From Strobilurus pachycystidiatus (taxonomy: Eukaryota; Basidiomycota; Agaricomycetes; Agaricales; Physalacriaceae): a DNA stretch of 64,000 bases. The stretch lies in NCBI GenBank assembly GCA_019915135.1, contig JAHLMK010000006.1, positions 248,001 through 312,000 on the forward strand, in the 5' to 3' direction. The stretch's first letter is position 1. Each line of letters opens with the position of its first letter. The translations under genes were made by a program, and so were the position numbers. Below the pieces are notes generated by a model that worked only from the letters and a program-made list of their open reading frames with translations, did no database searches and was not told the origin of the DNA. Positions 44,219 through 55,085 of this stretch are shown here, in pieces.

Positions 44219-45731
44219 TCAAGCAGGGATTGGGACCTCCGCTTGCGGCGTGAGCCTCACAGCGTGCCTCCTGTGAACGTTCTCGAAGTCGGGTATAGCA
44301 GAATGCGCGGTCAAGCGATTATCCTGCACATAAACGTTAATGCTCCTCGACACGAGATCCGAACTTGGACGCACCCAAACGACCACAGTACCCGGCGCAT
44401 AGGCCGCCCGGACCTGGAAGTCTGCGCCTTTCGCTATATGGTCGAAGAGGAATTTGAGGAGGTACTCGGATTCTTCGACTTTGTATCCCACGATGCGTTT
44501 CGTGAAACCCTGGTTGACATAGAGTGCCTTCTCGCCGGTCACTGGGTGGCGCCGAACAACTGGGTGCTGGACGGCATCGATTAATTTTGGCGATGGGGAT
44601 GGCATGAAGAAACTTTCGTACCACAGATTCGACAGGCTCCCTTCTGACTGGCCCACCTCGTGTTCGGGAAAACTCCGCTTGCGGGACGGCGGAGTGGACT
44701 GCTTTCAGACCTTCGAGGCGTTTCTGGAACTCGGGAGATAGGCGTCGGTATGCTTCGACCTGGGAGAGGAAGAGCGTGGCACCGCCTGAGGGGGGCTAGA
44801 GGATTCATTGGCGGGTGGACGCATACGGGTGGGGTGAGATCTTACCTGCTCCAAGGAAAAGAAGAACGTTGTAGAGGGCGGCTGCTTTTCGTATGACTGT
44901 TTGTGCATGGTGAGTAGGTCTTGCCGACATGTAGGTAAGATGAGAAGCTTACAACGTCTGAATGCCAGCTCGTGTGGTTGATCTTGTCCCCGCCTAGGTA
45001 CTCTTGGAACCTGTCGTTTTCCGCATCGCGATAGACTATTCGACATATCATGATACTCAGCACGCAGTTAAACTGACTAAAAACGTACCGACGTGGAACT
45101 CGGGGAACCCTTTAACATTACCAGACGTAGGATGCCTCTGAATAGGGCCGAAGTATCTGGTTACACTTGTGTCGGAATCTTGCACTCAAACCAACGAAAG
45201 ACCGTCGAGCGACTCACCCTGCTATCTCGATCTGCTTTTCGGGAGTCAAGTCCTTGAAATCCTGATCGCGGAAAACCAATAGCTTCCTCTCCGCTGCGTA
45301 CAGGGCCAACTCGTTCAGTCCCTCCTTGCTGAGCTGCGAAATCTGTATGCCTGTGATCTCAGTACCAATGTACGGACTGATGTCCTTGGTGGTGGTGTTG
45401 GGGCTGAGCAAGTTCGGCTTCTTGGGATCGGCGAGGGCGCCGCGATCGTTGTGCTCTCAATGAGGCCAGCTAAATAACTGAGGAAATGTAATGAATTCAG
45501 GCGTACCGAATAGCTCCGTAGGCGGGAACTTCTCGTCATTATCGAAGTAAGGAAGATAGAAAGGATATAGAGGTCCGTCCGCTTGCTGAAGAGACTTGAT
45601 CGGATACCATAGCACTTCGAAGTGAAGAAGTGACGCACTGTTTGTGACTTCAGAGCGTTCTTGAGATTCTCGACATGAGACTCGGCTGCCAGTGGAACTT
45701 GCGAAACTAGCTCAGAGACGGATGGGGCCAT
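44219..45731 (-). CDS. TauD/TfdA-family 2-oxoglutarate-dependent dioxygenase
   Basis: Starts ATG 45,731 (MAPSVSELVSQVPLAAESHV). An intron leads to QADGPLYPFYLPYFDNDEKF then PPTELFEHNDRGALADPKK. Next come DISPYIGTEITGIQISQLSK and LLVFRDQDFKDLTPEKQIEI, then KGFPEFHV, and INHTSWHSDVSYEKQPPSTT with FFFSLEQ. The iron ligands H and D of HxD lie in WHSD. The C-terminus has GEKALYVNQGFTKRIVGYKV, AAYAPGTVVVWDNRLTAHSA and VHRRHAVRLTP, supplying the distal histidine and the 2OG-binding arginine, and ends at TGA 44,219. Family members oxidise sulfonates such as taurine, or other small molecules, to release sulfite. About six exons, 370 aa. A decayed homologue lies at the left end of the window. Confidence 0.9.
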
Positions 45732-46033
45732 TTGTGAGGATGATGGATTCTCAGTTGAATTCGGCTAGCTCTTTAAGACGACTTCTTCTCAGGTCGTGTG
45801 ATGTAGTAACACCTTGAACGAGTTCGAGCATGCAATAAAACGCAATCGCACTGGCAACTCGAAAGTTGCGTCCGAGTCTCATCTGACTACCAGATCACAT
45901 CGAATATCATAGGGATGGCGCGTTATGACGCAAAAGCGTGTCTACAGATAACGAGCGCATTATGCATAATGAATTGATTACTCCCTACATGCCGTATAGA
46001 TATGATACAAGTCTAGTATGTTGCGATCCTGAT
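45732..46033. other. Short intergenic region
   Basis: About 300 bp between the dioxygenase start and the PIN-like carrier stop, both on the minus strand. It should contain the dioxygenase promoter. No gene. Confidence 0.5.
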
Positions 46034-47966
46034 TTAGAAAAGCATTTGTAGTGTGTATGCAGAAAGAGCAGTCATTGAAAGAAACATCAGGATATACTGA
46101 GGAATGAGGAACGCCGACAAATGCTCTGCACTTCCTGTTCCGCTGTACACTTGGGTAACGAAAACCTGTGACGGTCGCATGAGCTACAATTGAGCTTGTG
46201 GCAATGAGATTCTCACCTGTGTCGTGGCTGTGGGGAGGCACGAGAAGAATCTATCCCGTTAACTAGATGAGTCGCCTGGCTGCCAGAACAGTAAATTCAC
46301 TCACATGCAAACGAACTGGAGCACCTTATCGTCCTGGTCTATCACGTTCGCCCTCGCCAGCGCCTGACATATCAGCACCCCCAACACCGGCATCACAATC
46401 ATCCTCCCAATAGCCAGCGAGACAATCGCTCCCAAAGGTAAGTTCGGCAATTCGCTCCGTGGAACGTTCAGGCGAGCTAGAGCCGAACCAAGACAGATTA
46501 GCCCGATTGGCACAGATGCTGCGCCCATGAACTCTGCGAAGTCATACACGAATGCCAATGGTGGCTGACCGTCCGGTGCAGAAGGCATGTAGTACCCGTC
46601 GACTGGCACAAACAACGCCTTGAGAGGAGTTACCAGCGCAACGGGGAAGGAGACAATGATGGTGATTGAAGCCGGAGTACACAACGCTTTGAGTGTGGTC
46701 TTCAATAGGGCAATAAACCGATTCCATCGACGCCGTGCTGGGGGGATGGCAGGGGGTGGCTGTTCATTCGAGATTTCGTTGATTGGCGTCAGTGGTCGTG
46801 ATTGCGGAACATCATGGTCGGGGTTCGCTGCAGTCTGCAATGATGACCACATGCTGGTCGCCTCTGGAGAAGTCATCTTCTCTGTGGGTGGCGGACTTGG
46901 TCCGTCAGTCGGTACAGCCGTAGAAACGTCCTCTGAAAAGGAAACATGACGGCCGACTCGTGGTCTATGGCGGATAGTATCGGCCGATTCGGGAACAGCA
47001 CCCTTGTCCTCTTTGCTGTCCTTGAGTTGTTTTTCCTCGTCGGACACTGGGTCTTCCGCAACACGTTGACCGCTCAATCTGCGAGCAAGTGCCTTCGGCC
47101 ATCCGCGTAGGAGATAGCGCCGTCGTTGACGAGTGGCTTCTCGAACTTCGTCGGGTTCTACATCGGGGCCTTCAAAGTCCCAAGCGATCCATTTGCTGCC
47201 ACCCATGGGAAAGAATGTCACCTACGACGCATATAAATATGGTTTGAAGAGAGGACAATCGGATGGAAGATAATGCACCATGTAAAACAGAATGAACGCG
47301 GAAATGTATGCAACGGATAGATTCTGGTCTTCAGTTCCATTGAAGGGCTTGGAGCCCATGATACTCATGACGACCGCGATAGCTATGAACGCGGACTCAG
47401 CTAACGTTCAACATGACGACAGGAAAGACAACGCACGAATGTCGCCGGAGTTTGCCCACCCACCGGCTACGAGGATGCCATATCGAAAGCGATGCGGGAC
47501 CCAGAACACCAGTCTCGTTAACCACGCGATAACGATTCCGAGCGCTTGATAGATAGCAGAGACTAAGATGAGCGGGCCTAGCATCCAATGAGATCATGGC
47601 GGCCCTTGAATCCATCGCGTATGCACACCTAGCGCGCCAATATTGTCCGACGTGAATGCGGGAACGATCTTTGAGAACATGAGGCTGGGAATCGTGATGT
47701 TCTGGCAATGAAGAAGGCTCATTAGCACTGGCAGTACTCCCTTGGGAATTGACTACTACTAGACAGGGTCACGTACCAATGCAATCTGACCGGCGCCCCG
47801 AGCGGCCACAGGGGGGAAGATGTCCGCCTTCGTGATCGCAAAGCCTCCCCCGACACACATAGCACTGCGCGATCCTTCAGTAGTGGAGTGGTAGCACGCA
47901 AAAGAGAACATACAATCGTAACAGTGGTCGTAAAGACACCCATATCAACGTCCCGGCAGAGACCAT
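46034..47966 (-). CDS. PIN-like / auxin efflux carrier family membrane transporter
   Basis: From ATG 47,966 (MVSAGTLIWVSLRPLL) a splice gives AMCVGGGFAITKADIFPPVA. NITIPSLMFSKIVPAFTSDN, ILVSAIYQALGIVIAWLTRL, GILVAGGWANSGDIPESAFI and VAYISAFILFYM follow. A long hydrophilic loop (SKWIAWDFEGPD to ARRRWNRF, about 47,200-46,720) separates the two membrane halves. The C-terminal helices include ASITIIVSFPVALVTPLKAL, GAASVPIGLICLGSALARLN and VSLAIGRMIVMPVLGVLICQ. Two more small exons end with HLSAFLIPQYILMFLSMTAL and QMLF at TAA 46,034-46,036. The domain order (five helices, central loop, five helices) is that of the fungal PIN-like carrier family. Its substrates in fungi are unknown. The last exons were found by splice-joining, not as open frames. 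Confidence 0.87.
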
Positions 47967-48799
47967 CGTGAATCGTCGAATAGTTGTGCGAAGGCAGTTG
48001 TAGATGATGACGAGAATCGATATGGGCGAAGACACTTGTCCATGTCATGCATGCAGAAAGCTAAACCGACGTGAGGGGGAGAAAGTGGGCAAAAGGATTG
48101 GAACCTGAAGGGACATGTTTTGGGGCAAATTGAAATGTCAATCGGACCGAAAAAGCGGAAAAACGAATCAACACATGAGTGTGACGTCACGAATTGGATT
48201 GTGGCGTACAAAAAGTCTGGGTGGTCAGTGATAAAGGTGAATACTATTTCAAAGAGTCTACTGCGACGGAGCAGCACTCGGCTGTACACTCGCATCTGAC
48301 CATCGCCTGCTTTGCTTGAATCTATGCCAACTCCATTGTCCAGGTCCAGGGGGTATCGCGAGTTGCAAGACCAAATGGAATCGCTTGTGTCTTTGAAAAT
48401 GAAGACTTTCAGCAATTGGCGTACATGCGACAACGACATATCAGGACTTACGTGCGGAAACGGGTAGTAAGGTGTGGGCTGTCGAAGAAGTCAACGTGAG
48501 TCGAGATAGACCTGCCACTGTGATTATATGCGCACCGTAGGCCTCAAGTTTTGGAATGTAGGAGTTGCTGATGCGGTTTCGCACCACCGTGGGGTTTCAG
48601 GTCGGTGTCCCAGTCCATAGAGTCCAAGTCCAATTCCGGGACCCATACGGAATCCAGAGGGAGCTGGAGACTGTGGAAGGTACGTAGACTTCATCTCCGG
48701 TCAGCTTGACTAAATACAAGTCCTAAAACGATGATACTTATAGCAGCTGGACCATCTATCGGCGCCATATCGTCGCCGCTGGCCTCAGAGTCATCGGCC
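47967..48799. other. No gene recognised
   Basis: A minus-strand 164-codon frame (47,945-48,439) overlaps the carrier's start in another frame and has no motif. The remainder is unassigned and should include the carrier's promoter. Confidence 0.35.
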
Positions 48800-49183
48800 T
48801 CAGAATCGGCTCGCTTCGTCGCGAGGATTTGGAAAGTGGTGGTCATAGTCATCGGGCCTGATCCCTCCGACATGAGTGGGGAAGACTGGACTAGACGTGG
48901 GGGTAGGGATGGCAGCAGTAGTCTGGGGTGGATGTTGAGACCAGTTCCATTCTAACACGTTCTCTCTCTGGCTCTCCCCGGATCCTTGCTCCTAGCGTTT
49001 GGCGTTCTGATACATCACTTCAACGACACATGGATGCCCAGGACGATGAATATGCACCTTCAATCCACAGCTGGCTGGCCGCTGCTCAGCGAGAGTCGAC
49101 AGACACTGCTCAGACGCGGTGGGCGCTGCCTGCGACGCAAGCGCCATGGCGAGTAGCACGAAATGGGGTGAAACAGAACGCAT
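48800..49183 (-). CDS. Candidate small secreted protein
   Basis: ATG 49,183 begins a signal peptide, MRSVSPHFVLLAMALASQAA, then PTASEQCLSTLAEQRPASCG. Unspliced, the frame runs on as LKVHIHRPGHPCVVEVMYQN to a TAG at 48,992, giving a 63-aa three-cysteine protein. Alternatively an AAG|GTGCAT donor and a CCCCAG acceptor join a second exon, TTAAIPTPTSSPVFPTHVGG onward, ending at TGA 48,800. Either product is secreted and unrecognised. The start resembles that of the candidate at 14.8 kb (MRSV plus a hydrophobic core). Confidence 0.45.
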
Positions 49184-50055
49184 GTTGTGTATAAGAGAGT
49201 GCGGAGACTGGACCGGCCAGTAAAGCGATGAGTATGGATGGATGAGAAAGCGCCGGGCTTGATAATAAAGCTCACATTCACGCCTATTTATTGCTGCCAG
49301 GCTGCGCAACCTCTGTACTTGAATGCCGCGAAGGGTCCTCAACGACGTTTGCGGATTCCGCCTGCATCACCGCGCAACGGAAAAGGTGACTGGGCGTCGC
49401 CGCGTTTCCTGGGTGTTTGTGAGGGCGTTGCTGCCGACTGCATGGCTGAGGGCGGCGTCGACAGCCTGTTTCTGTGGACATTCGATCGCGGTGGTGAAAA
49501 GGAAAGGGCAATTCGGATATATCGGCCATCACTCCCGTGTCCACTTTCGAATGCTTTGGCCTGACGGCGTACTTACTATTATGATTGGTCTCGCCATACA
49601 GCTCTGTAGATGAGTCACTGACATGTACTGCGACTTGCTTCACCGTCGGTGCAGTCAAAACTGCTTCGACTTACTCGATGGAGTCTCGACCTCGGACTTG
49701 TATGCGCTCCTCCTCTTTGAGGCTCTTTGTCGGCTGGCAGAGTCGAAATATGTAGATATTGTCAGTCCGACTGTTCCTACTCAAATATACCTGGGACGGC
49801 CGTGGCCTTGAGCAGCAGACGGCCTTCAAATCACCATTCAAGAGTGTGTCAGAAAAGACCCTTTGAGACGCCAATGTGATTGTTGTAGTGCTGGCCTACA
49901 GATGGTGGTATATAAGCTATGTATGTGCTACAGATATTGTCAAAGCCCGGAGCACCGAGACTATCAAAACCTCAGCCATCTCGACTCGTAATTGTCATCA
50001 AGATATCGTAGTGGAGAAGGGGTTGACTTGCAGCGAAGAAAGGTCTGATCCATCT
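49184..50055. other. Mixed short frames, no recognised gene
   Basis: A minus-strand frame 49,284-49,658 (MTAPTVKQVAVHVSDSSTEL...) is a possible small gene, but no motif or splice support was found. The right end is the 3' flank of the LPMO gene. Confidence 0.3.
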
Positions 50056-51648
50056 CTACTTGCGAGAGCGACGGATGCGTTTGGCGTCCTCTGTGCGCTT
50101 CTGGAACGAGCGCTTGGCGTGATCGCGCTTAGCGCTACGCTTGGAGCTTGTGTCTTCTACACACTGAGAGTAATCTATGCGAGACGGTCAAACAAAGCTT
50201 ACTGCATAAAATGGGGATACGTACAAGGGTTCCAGTCAGTGCAAGTCCATCCAGAGTTGCAAATTGTTGCGCCAGTCCAGTTGGTACCTGGGAATGAGAT
50301 TAGAAACAAGAAACTGAGATCAAGTAACGTATAAGGTACCTCCACATTGTCCATAGTTCGCCACAAACCCAGAAGGGCTGGTAGAGGTGGTGGTAGCCGT
50401 CGCCGCAGAAGTGGTAGATGTTTGAGCGCCACACTCGCTTGCACCTCCAGAGATATCGGTGGAGGCAGAGGTGGTAACGGCGACGGCAGAGCTGGTTGTA
50501 ACATCCGAAGTGGTGGCAGCAGCCGAAGTGGTCACAGCGGCGGATGTGGTCGCAGCAGCCGAAGTGGTCACAACGGCGGACGTGGTCGCAGCAGACGAAG
50601 TGGTCGCAGCGGTAGACGTGGCGACAACGGACGTCTGGGCGGCAGCGGTAGTAGAAGCGGCGCCGCCACTGCTTGATCCATCTCCAGGCCAGACAGCCGG
50701 TCCAGGGATGGTGTAGCTGGAAGTCGTAAACGACAAATCACAATGATGGCGAGCTAGCCAACATACCTGGTGAAGCCATTGTACAGATCAAAGGTGATAC
50801 CAGGGTCAGTGGGAGAGTAAGCACCGGGGAAGGCGACGAGGAAGCTAGAGTCGGGCGACGAGGTGCCGCTGGAGGACAAGTTGATCTGGGTGCAGGACAT
50901 GTACAGCTGAGCACCGGGGTACGATCCGGCGGAGTGAAGGGCAATGCTGATGGAGGGACCAGTCAGAGACATCAAGTTATGAAGGGAAGTAGCTCACGTT
51001 TCGTGACGGACGAGGTATTGACCAGCTTCGAGTTCCGCGGGGATGGTTATGGTCCAGATAGAGTTCTGGGCGGTCAGGACGTCGGTAGAAGCCCATTTTC
51101 CGTCGTCGAAACCCGCCTCGTCGACCTTAAACCAGACAGCGCTGCAAAGAAACGCGTGAGTCAACGCAGTTCAAGCACGCAATCTTTCGAGCTCAAACGT
51201 ACTCTGTGCCGGGTTGCCATTCAGTGATATCGACACCTTCGGGGGCCTTGGCCATGTAGGTGATCATGGGTCCCTATCAAGATGTTAGGATGAAGTATTC
51301 ATGGAGAGATTCGGGGCGACGAACCTTGTGAGAATCCGGCCACGCCGTCCATTCGAACGCGATTTGAGTGCCGGCTACGGCGTCGGCGACGAGGGCAGCG
51401 GGTACATCACCCCCTCTGTTGCACTGTATATCGGCGCTGGTAACATCTTCAAGTGGCCCATTGTCAGGAATGACGCGCATGATACGGTCGGGGACGGGGT
51501 TCTGGTATGGGTCGCTGAACGGGAGGTAGCCGGGCCACGAAGTACCAGAGATGGTGAGGGCCTCGACGTTACCGTGCGCTTCCACGCCGGACAGAGCGGA
51601 CAGCAGTGTCGCGGCCAGCACGACGAAGCCTGGGGTTAAGCGCAACAT
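50056..51648 (-). CDS. AA9 lytic polysaccharide monooxygenase with CBM1 and basic C-terminal tail
   Basis: Start ATG 51,648. The signal peptide MLRLTPGFVVLAATLLSALS-GVEA ends before His25, which becomes the N-terminal copper-brace histidine (HGNVEALTISG). AA9 text follows: SADIQCNRGGDVPAALVADA, TQIAFEWTAWPDSHKGPMIT-YMA, WSTI-like ENSIWTITIPAELEAGQYLV-RHE and GAQLYMSCTQINL. A Thr/Ser/Ala linker comes next. The CBM1 is assembled from three exons: NYGQCGG, TNWTGATICNSGWTCTDWNP and, across a 50-nt intron (50,175-50,224), YYSQC. The frame then adds 34 residues rich in Lys-Arg pairs (SKRSAKRDHAKRSFQKR...) to TAG 50,056-50,058. AA9 enzymes cleave cellulose oxidatively with copper, and CBM1 binds crystalline cellulose. 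The tail is the odd feature. Confidence 0.92.
50475..50640 (-). repeat. Ser/Thr/Ala linker minisatellite in the LPMO gene
   Basis: At least three imperfect 36-bp units (plus-strand form starting GCAGCCGAAGTGGTCACA) encode alternating TTSAA(A/V) stretches between the AA9 domain and CBM1. Such linkers are O-glycosylated in secreted fungal enzymes. The repeat structure implies length polymorphism. Confidence 0.7.
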
Positions 51649-52641
51649 GTCGATGGCGAGAGCGAAGGGAGAAGGACAGTCAGTCAAAAGAGGGACGGGA
51701 AAAGGAAAGATAGACGATCACGAAGGAAAGGGAGCTGAGTTGGGTTGGTGTTGATTTCATTGAGCGCCTTTTGTACTCGAGGCGAGATGGGACATACCAA
51801 GAGCATAGAAAGTTCCATAGAACAGCGAGTCGCAGCTCCCGCAGTGCTCCCGCCTGCTCTCGCTGCCCGGGCCGTGACCACGCTGTGTGAGGCAATTGTT
51901 TATTTCTCCCGAGAGCTCAACTCTGAGGCACCAACCATTTGTGCCTGGAGATGATTGTGGTGACGACGAGCAGGGCCCTCGACATGCCTGCGCTGCGCTG
52001 AACAGTTCACCTTGAGAGCGTCCGAATACAGCAAGATCTGGGATAGAGCGCAGAAGTCGGGAAAAGCGATTAGTAGAATCAGAATCGTTCAATGAAGAAT
52101 GAACGACTTAGAGATAACTGGGGAGGCAATGTCCGACATTTAATTATCGGGACGCGCCTGCCGAGAGATTTCATGAAGATGCTCGGAGAATTGTACCTTG
52201 AAACGCGGCACCCGCCAAGGCACCGTGCAGGAGTCAGTCCCCTACATGGTTACCGCCAGCCTTGCCGCGACGAGCTAGCTAGATCATATACTAAATAGCC
52301 GGTCAACGAAAGTCGAGGATATGAGATTGTTTTCACTATCATGGAACATATACTTCGTCGCAATTGCGCCCTCGCGCTACGCTGAATTGAATCTTAATGT
52401 GTCGGCTTACATCGAACTCCGCTGGCAGTGGTATGTGAAGCATCGATACCTACGTTCAGGCTGATTATTGTAGCGACTGCGATACCCCGCAAAGTCGGGA
52501 AACCCTGGCGACGCGATGCCAAGTTCAACATGCATCGCAACGGAGGGACTCCGACTCTTAAAAGCTCTTGAACTGAGGACTCGGAATCAGCCCCAATAAT
52601 GTGATGACGACTTGCGCGAAGAACATACCAGAAATCAAAAT
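51649..52641. other. Intergenic, no gene recognised
   Basis: Upstream of the LPMO and downstream of the NAT9-like gene, both on the minus strand. A minus-strand 111-codon frame (51,757-52,092) has no motif. The promoter of the LPMO must lie near 51,650-51,900. Confidence 0.4.
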
Positions 52642-53470
52642 CTATTGCTTTACTCTCATCTCCACTTCCTCGAACACTTCGACGTGCTTGACAACTGTGA
52701 AGCCGAGCTTTTCAAACAGTTTGATGCTAGGAGTGTTTTTGTCTCCTATTCGGACCACGAGGGATGGGACAGGGACAGGCAATGGTAAAGTGTGCGGTAG
52801 CTGTATACTTTCCGAGGGAAAGATGTTTGCCGTGGCGTAACGCAGCATAAGCTGCAAGGACTCCGTGGCATAACCGCCACGTCGATAGAGAGGCTCTGGG
52901 AGGTGTTAGTACGTCTTTGTATACTTGTTTGTGCACTTGCCTGCAATCATGATTTCAAGCTCGGCTGTGAACTCGTCGGTATCCTCGGAGGAAGAGTCGG
53001 GCGTAGGGATTGAGCCGTTCAGGAATATGTTGACGTCTCCCAGCATGGTAAGCGCTTGGATCCGCGGATCTACAGGAGAGACATTATATTCGCCAACTTG
53101 AAGCTCGTCTGTGAGTAGATTAAAGTGATCCATAAACTCAAAGTAGGTTTGTACCTTGTTCCTTGCGCGCAAGAATGATGAAAGTTAACTTGTCATCGTC
53201 CAATCGCCATTTGCCTATTGAAAGGTTAGAGCACACGACCACTATCCTCAGTGATATACTGACGCTGCATTTCATACTCTTCTTCTAGGGTGAGTTCTTC
53301 ACTCGCTGTCAGCTCCCGCAATTCCTCATTTTGCATCCAGCTGTGATATGTCTGCACATAATTAGAGAAGGCAGAATGGCTTTCTAGACACTCACTGGAA
53401 CATGTGAGCTGTCATACGGGACAAGAACAGTCTTGACGCCGACCAAGACAACGGACTCATTGGTCCTCAT
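52642..53470 (-). CDS. NAT9-like GNAT N-acetyltransferase
   Basis: From ATG 53,470 (MRTNESVVLVGVKTVLVPYD) splicing gives TYHSWMQNEELRELTASEEL and TLEEEYEMQ, WRLDDDKLTFIILARK, QALTMLGDVNIFLN and AELEIMIAE. An acetyl-CoA-loop region follows (PLYRRGGYATESLQLMLRYA), then NTPSIKLFEKLGFTVVKHVE and VFEEVEMRVKQ at TAG 52,642-52,644. The order and the YHxWM...EEE start, MLGDVN and LFEKLGF blocks are those of N-acetyltransferase 9. GNAT enzymes transfer acetyl from acetyl-CoA; NAT9 has been linked to microtubule stability in animals, but its fungal role is not established. About five exons, roughly 220 aa. Divergent from NAP1. Confidence 0.85.
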
Positions 53471-53630
53471 GATGGTGCGCCACAAGAGATGCCGGCTGGA
53501 GCCGAAACTCCGACGCATCACGTGCATATTTGCAATGTCCATTCCGCCCATCTTTTCTTTTGATTTTTGATTTTTCTTTGAATTTTCCCCATCGCCGCCG
53601 ACAGCGAACTCGACTCCATATCCTGCGAAA
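53471..53630. promoter_or_regulatory. Compact divergent promoter between NAT9-like and NAP1 genes
   Basis: Only 160 bp separates the two outward-facing start codons. A T-rich/A-rich tract (TTTTCTTTTGATTTTTGA around 53,553-53,570) sits just ahead of NAP1 and could be the nucleosome-free core. Confidence 0.5.
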
Positions 53631-55085
53631 ATGTCGACCAGCGTGCCCATCGGTGCTAACGGCAAGACGGCGCCGACGCCGCAGAACACCCCTCTGCAGC
53701 ACGCCCCGATCTCTAGTGGACTGTCGCGCCCCACCGTGCCCGATATCACGGAGGACAGGGAGGAGGACGATGAGGAGGACGATGAGGGCGGCGAGGGCCT
53801 GGGGCTGCAATCGGAGGCGATGCTCGGGATGGTGCAGAGCAAACTGACGCAGCTCATCGGACGGAGTTCCGGCTATGTAGAAAGCCTGCCCGACGACGTC
53901 AAGCGCAGCGTTGAGGGCCTCAAGGGCCTCCAGCTCAAGCAGAACGAGCTGCAGAACAAGTACAAGCGCGAGGCTCTCGAGCTCGAGAAAAAGGTCGGCC
54001 CGCCCGCTCGCGATTGACTGCCGATGACGAACTCATTGTTATCGCAGTACAACGATCTGCAGGCCCCGCTCTACGAGAGGCGCAACGCCATCATCTCCGG
54101 CGTCGACCAGCCGACGGCCGACGAGATCGAGGCCGGCGAGAAGCAGTCCGCCAAGGACGACGAGGAGCACACCCCTCTTCCCACCGACTCCACTGCCACC
54201 GCCGCCATTCCCGAATTCTGGCTCACCGCGCTCAGGAACCACATTGGCCTCTCCGAACTCATCACCGACCGCGATGCCGGCGCTCTCAAGCACCTCATCG
54301 ACATCCGCCTCTCCTACCTCGACAACCTCTCCCAGCTCGATGCCAAACCCGGCTTCAAGATCACCTTTATCTTCTCGCCCAACGAGTTCTTTGAGAACAC
54401 GACGCTCGAGAAGACGTACTACTACCAGGAGGAGGCAGGCTACTTTGGCGATATGGCGTACGACCACGCAGTGGGCACCGAGATCAAGTGGAAAGAGGAC
54501 AAGGATCTCACGAAAGAGTTCGAGATCAAGAAGCAGCGAAACAAGAGTGCGCCACCTTGCCTCTCAATCTCACAACACTTACCTTCTTGCAGCCACCAAC
54601 CGCACCCGTGTCGTTCGCAAATCGCGACCCACGGAATCATTCTTCAACTTTTTCTCTCCTCCCACCCCGCCGGGCGAAGAAGCCATTGCCAACGGTGACA
54701 TAGATGACGAAGAGCTGGAGGAGCTCGAAGAAAAGGTTGAGATGGACTACCAAATAGGCGAGGATCTCAAGGAAAAGGTGCGTCTGTTCGTTTGCTTTCA
54801 TCAACACGTCTAATCGCATCCAGATCATCCCTCATGCCATCGACTACTTCACCGGCAAGGCGCTCGCGTACGACCTCATGGAGGAGGATGATGATGATTT
54901 TGAGGACCTCGATGACGAAGACGAGGAGGACTTTGACGATGTGCGCGGCCTTTTCTTCACATCTATTAAGCTTACTCATAATCCAGTAGGACTCCGACTC
55001 GGACGCGCCTGCACCTAAGCGTCGCGCCGCAAAAGGCCGTGGCGGTGGGGACAAGGTTAACCCCGACGAGTGCAAGCAGCAGTGA
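53631..55085 (+). CDS. NAP1: Nucleosome assembly protein 1 family histone chaperone
   Basis: Starts ATG 53,631 ([20 protein letters not shown]). It has an acidic N-terminus ([15 protein letters not shown]), the dimerisation helix [20 protein letters not shown] joined by splicing to [19 protein letters not shown], and a NAP domain: [60 protein letters not shown] then [20 protein letters not shown] and [10 protein letters not shown]. The next exon, [20 protein letters not shown], follows a GTGCGT...CATCCAG intron. The highly acidic C-terminus ([18 protein letters not shown]) ends with [16 protein letters not shown] basic residues and CKQQ at TGA 55,083-55,085. NAP1 shuttles H2A-H2B and assists chromatin assembly. 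Six exons, about 410 aa, typical. Confidence 0.93.

Noticed and set aside
44180..44584. 134-codon plus-strand frame
   Set aside because: Antisense to the conserved C-terminal exon of the TauD-type dioxygenase.
45978..46241. 87-codon minus-strand frame
   Set aside because: Reads the carrier's last exons and an intron in the wrong frame; splice-joining gives the proper transporter end instead.
49876..50334. 152-codon plus-strand frame
   Set aside because: Overlaps, on the opposite strand, the last exons of the LPMO (CBM1 end and basic tail), which have clear homology and splice support.
50320..50736. Plus-strand Gly/Arg/Ser-rich and Val/Ala-rich frames
   Set aside because: Antisense translations of the repetitive Thr/Ser/Ala linker of the LPMO.
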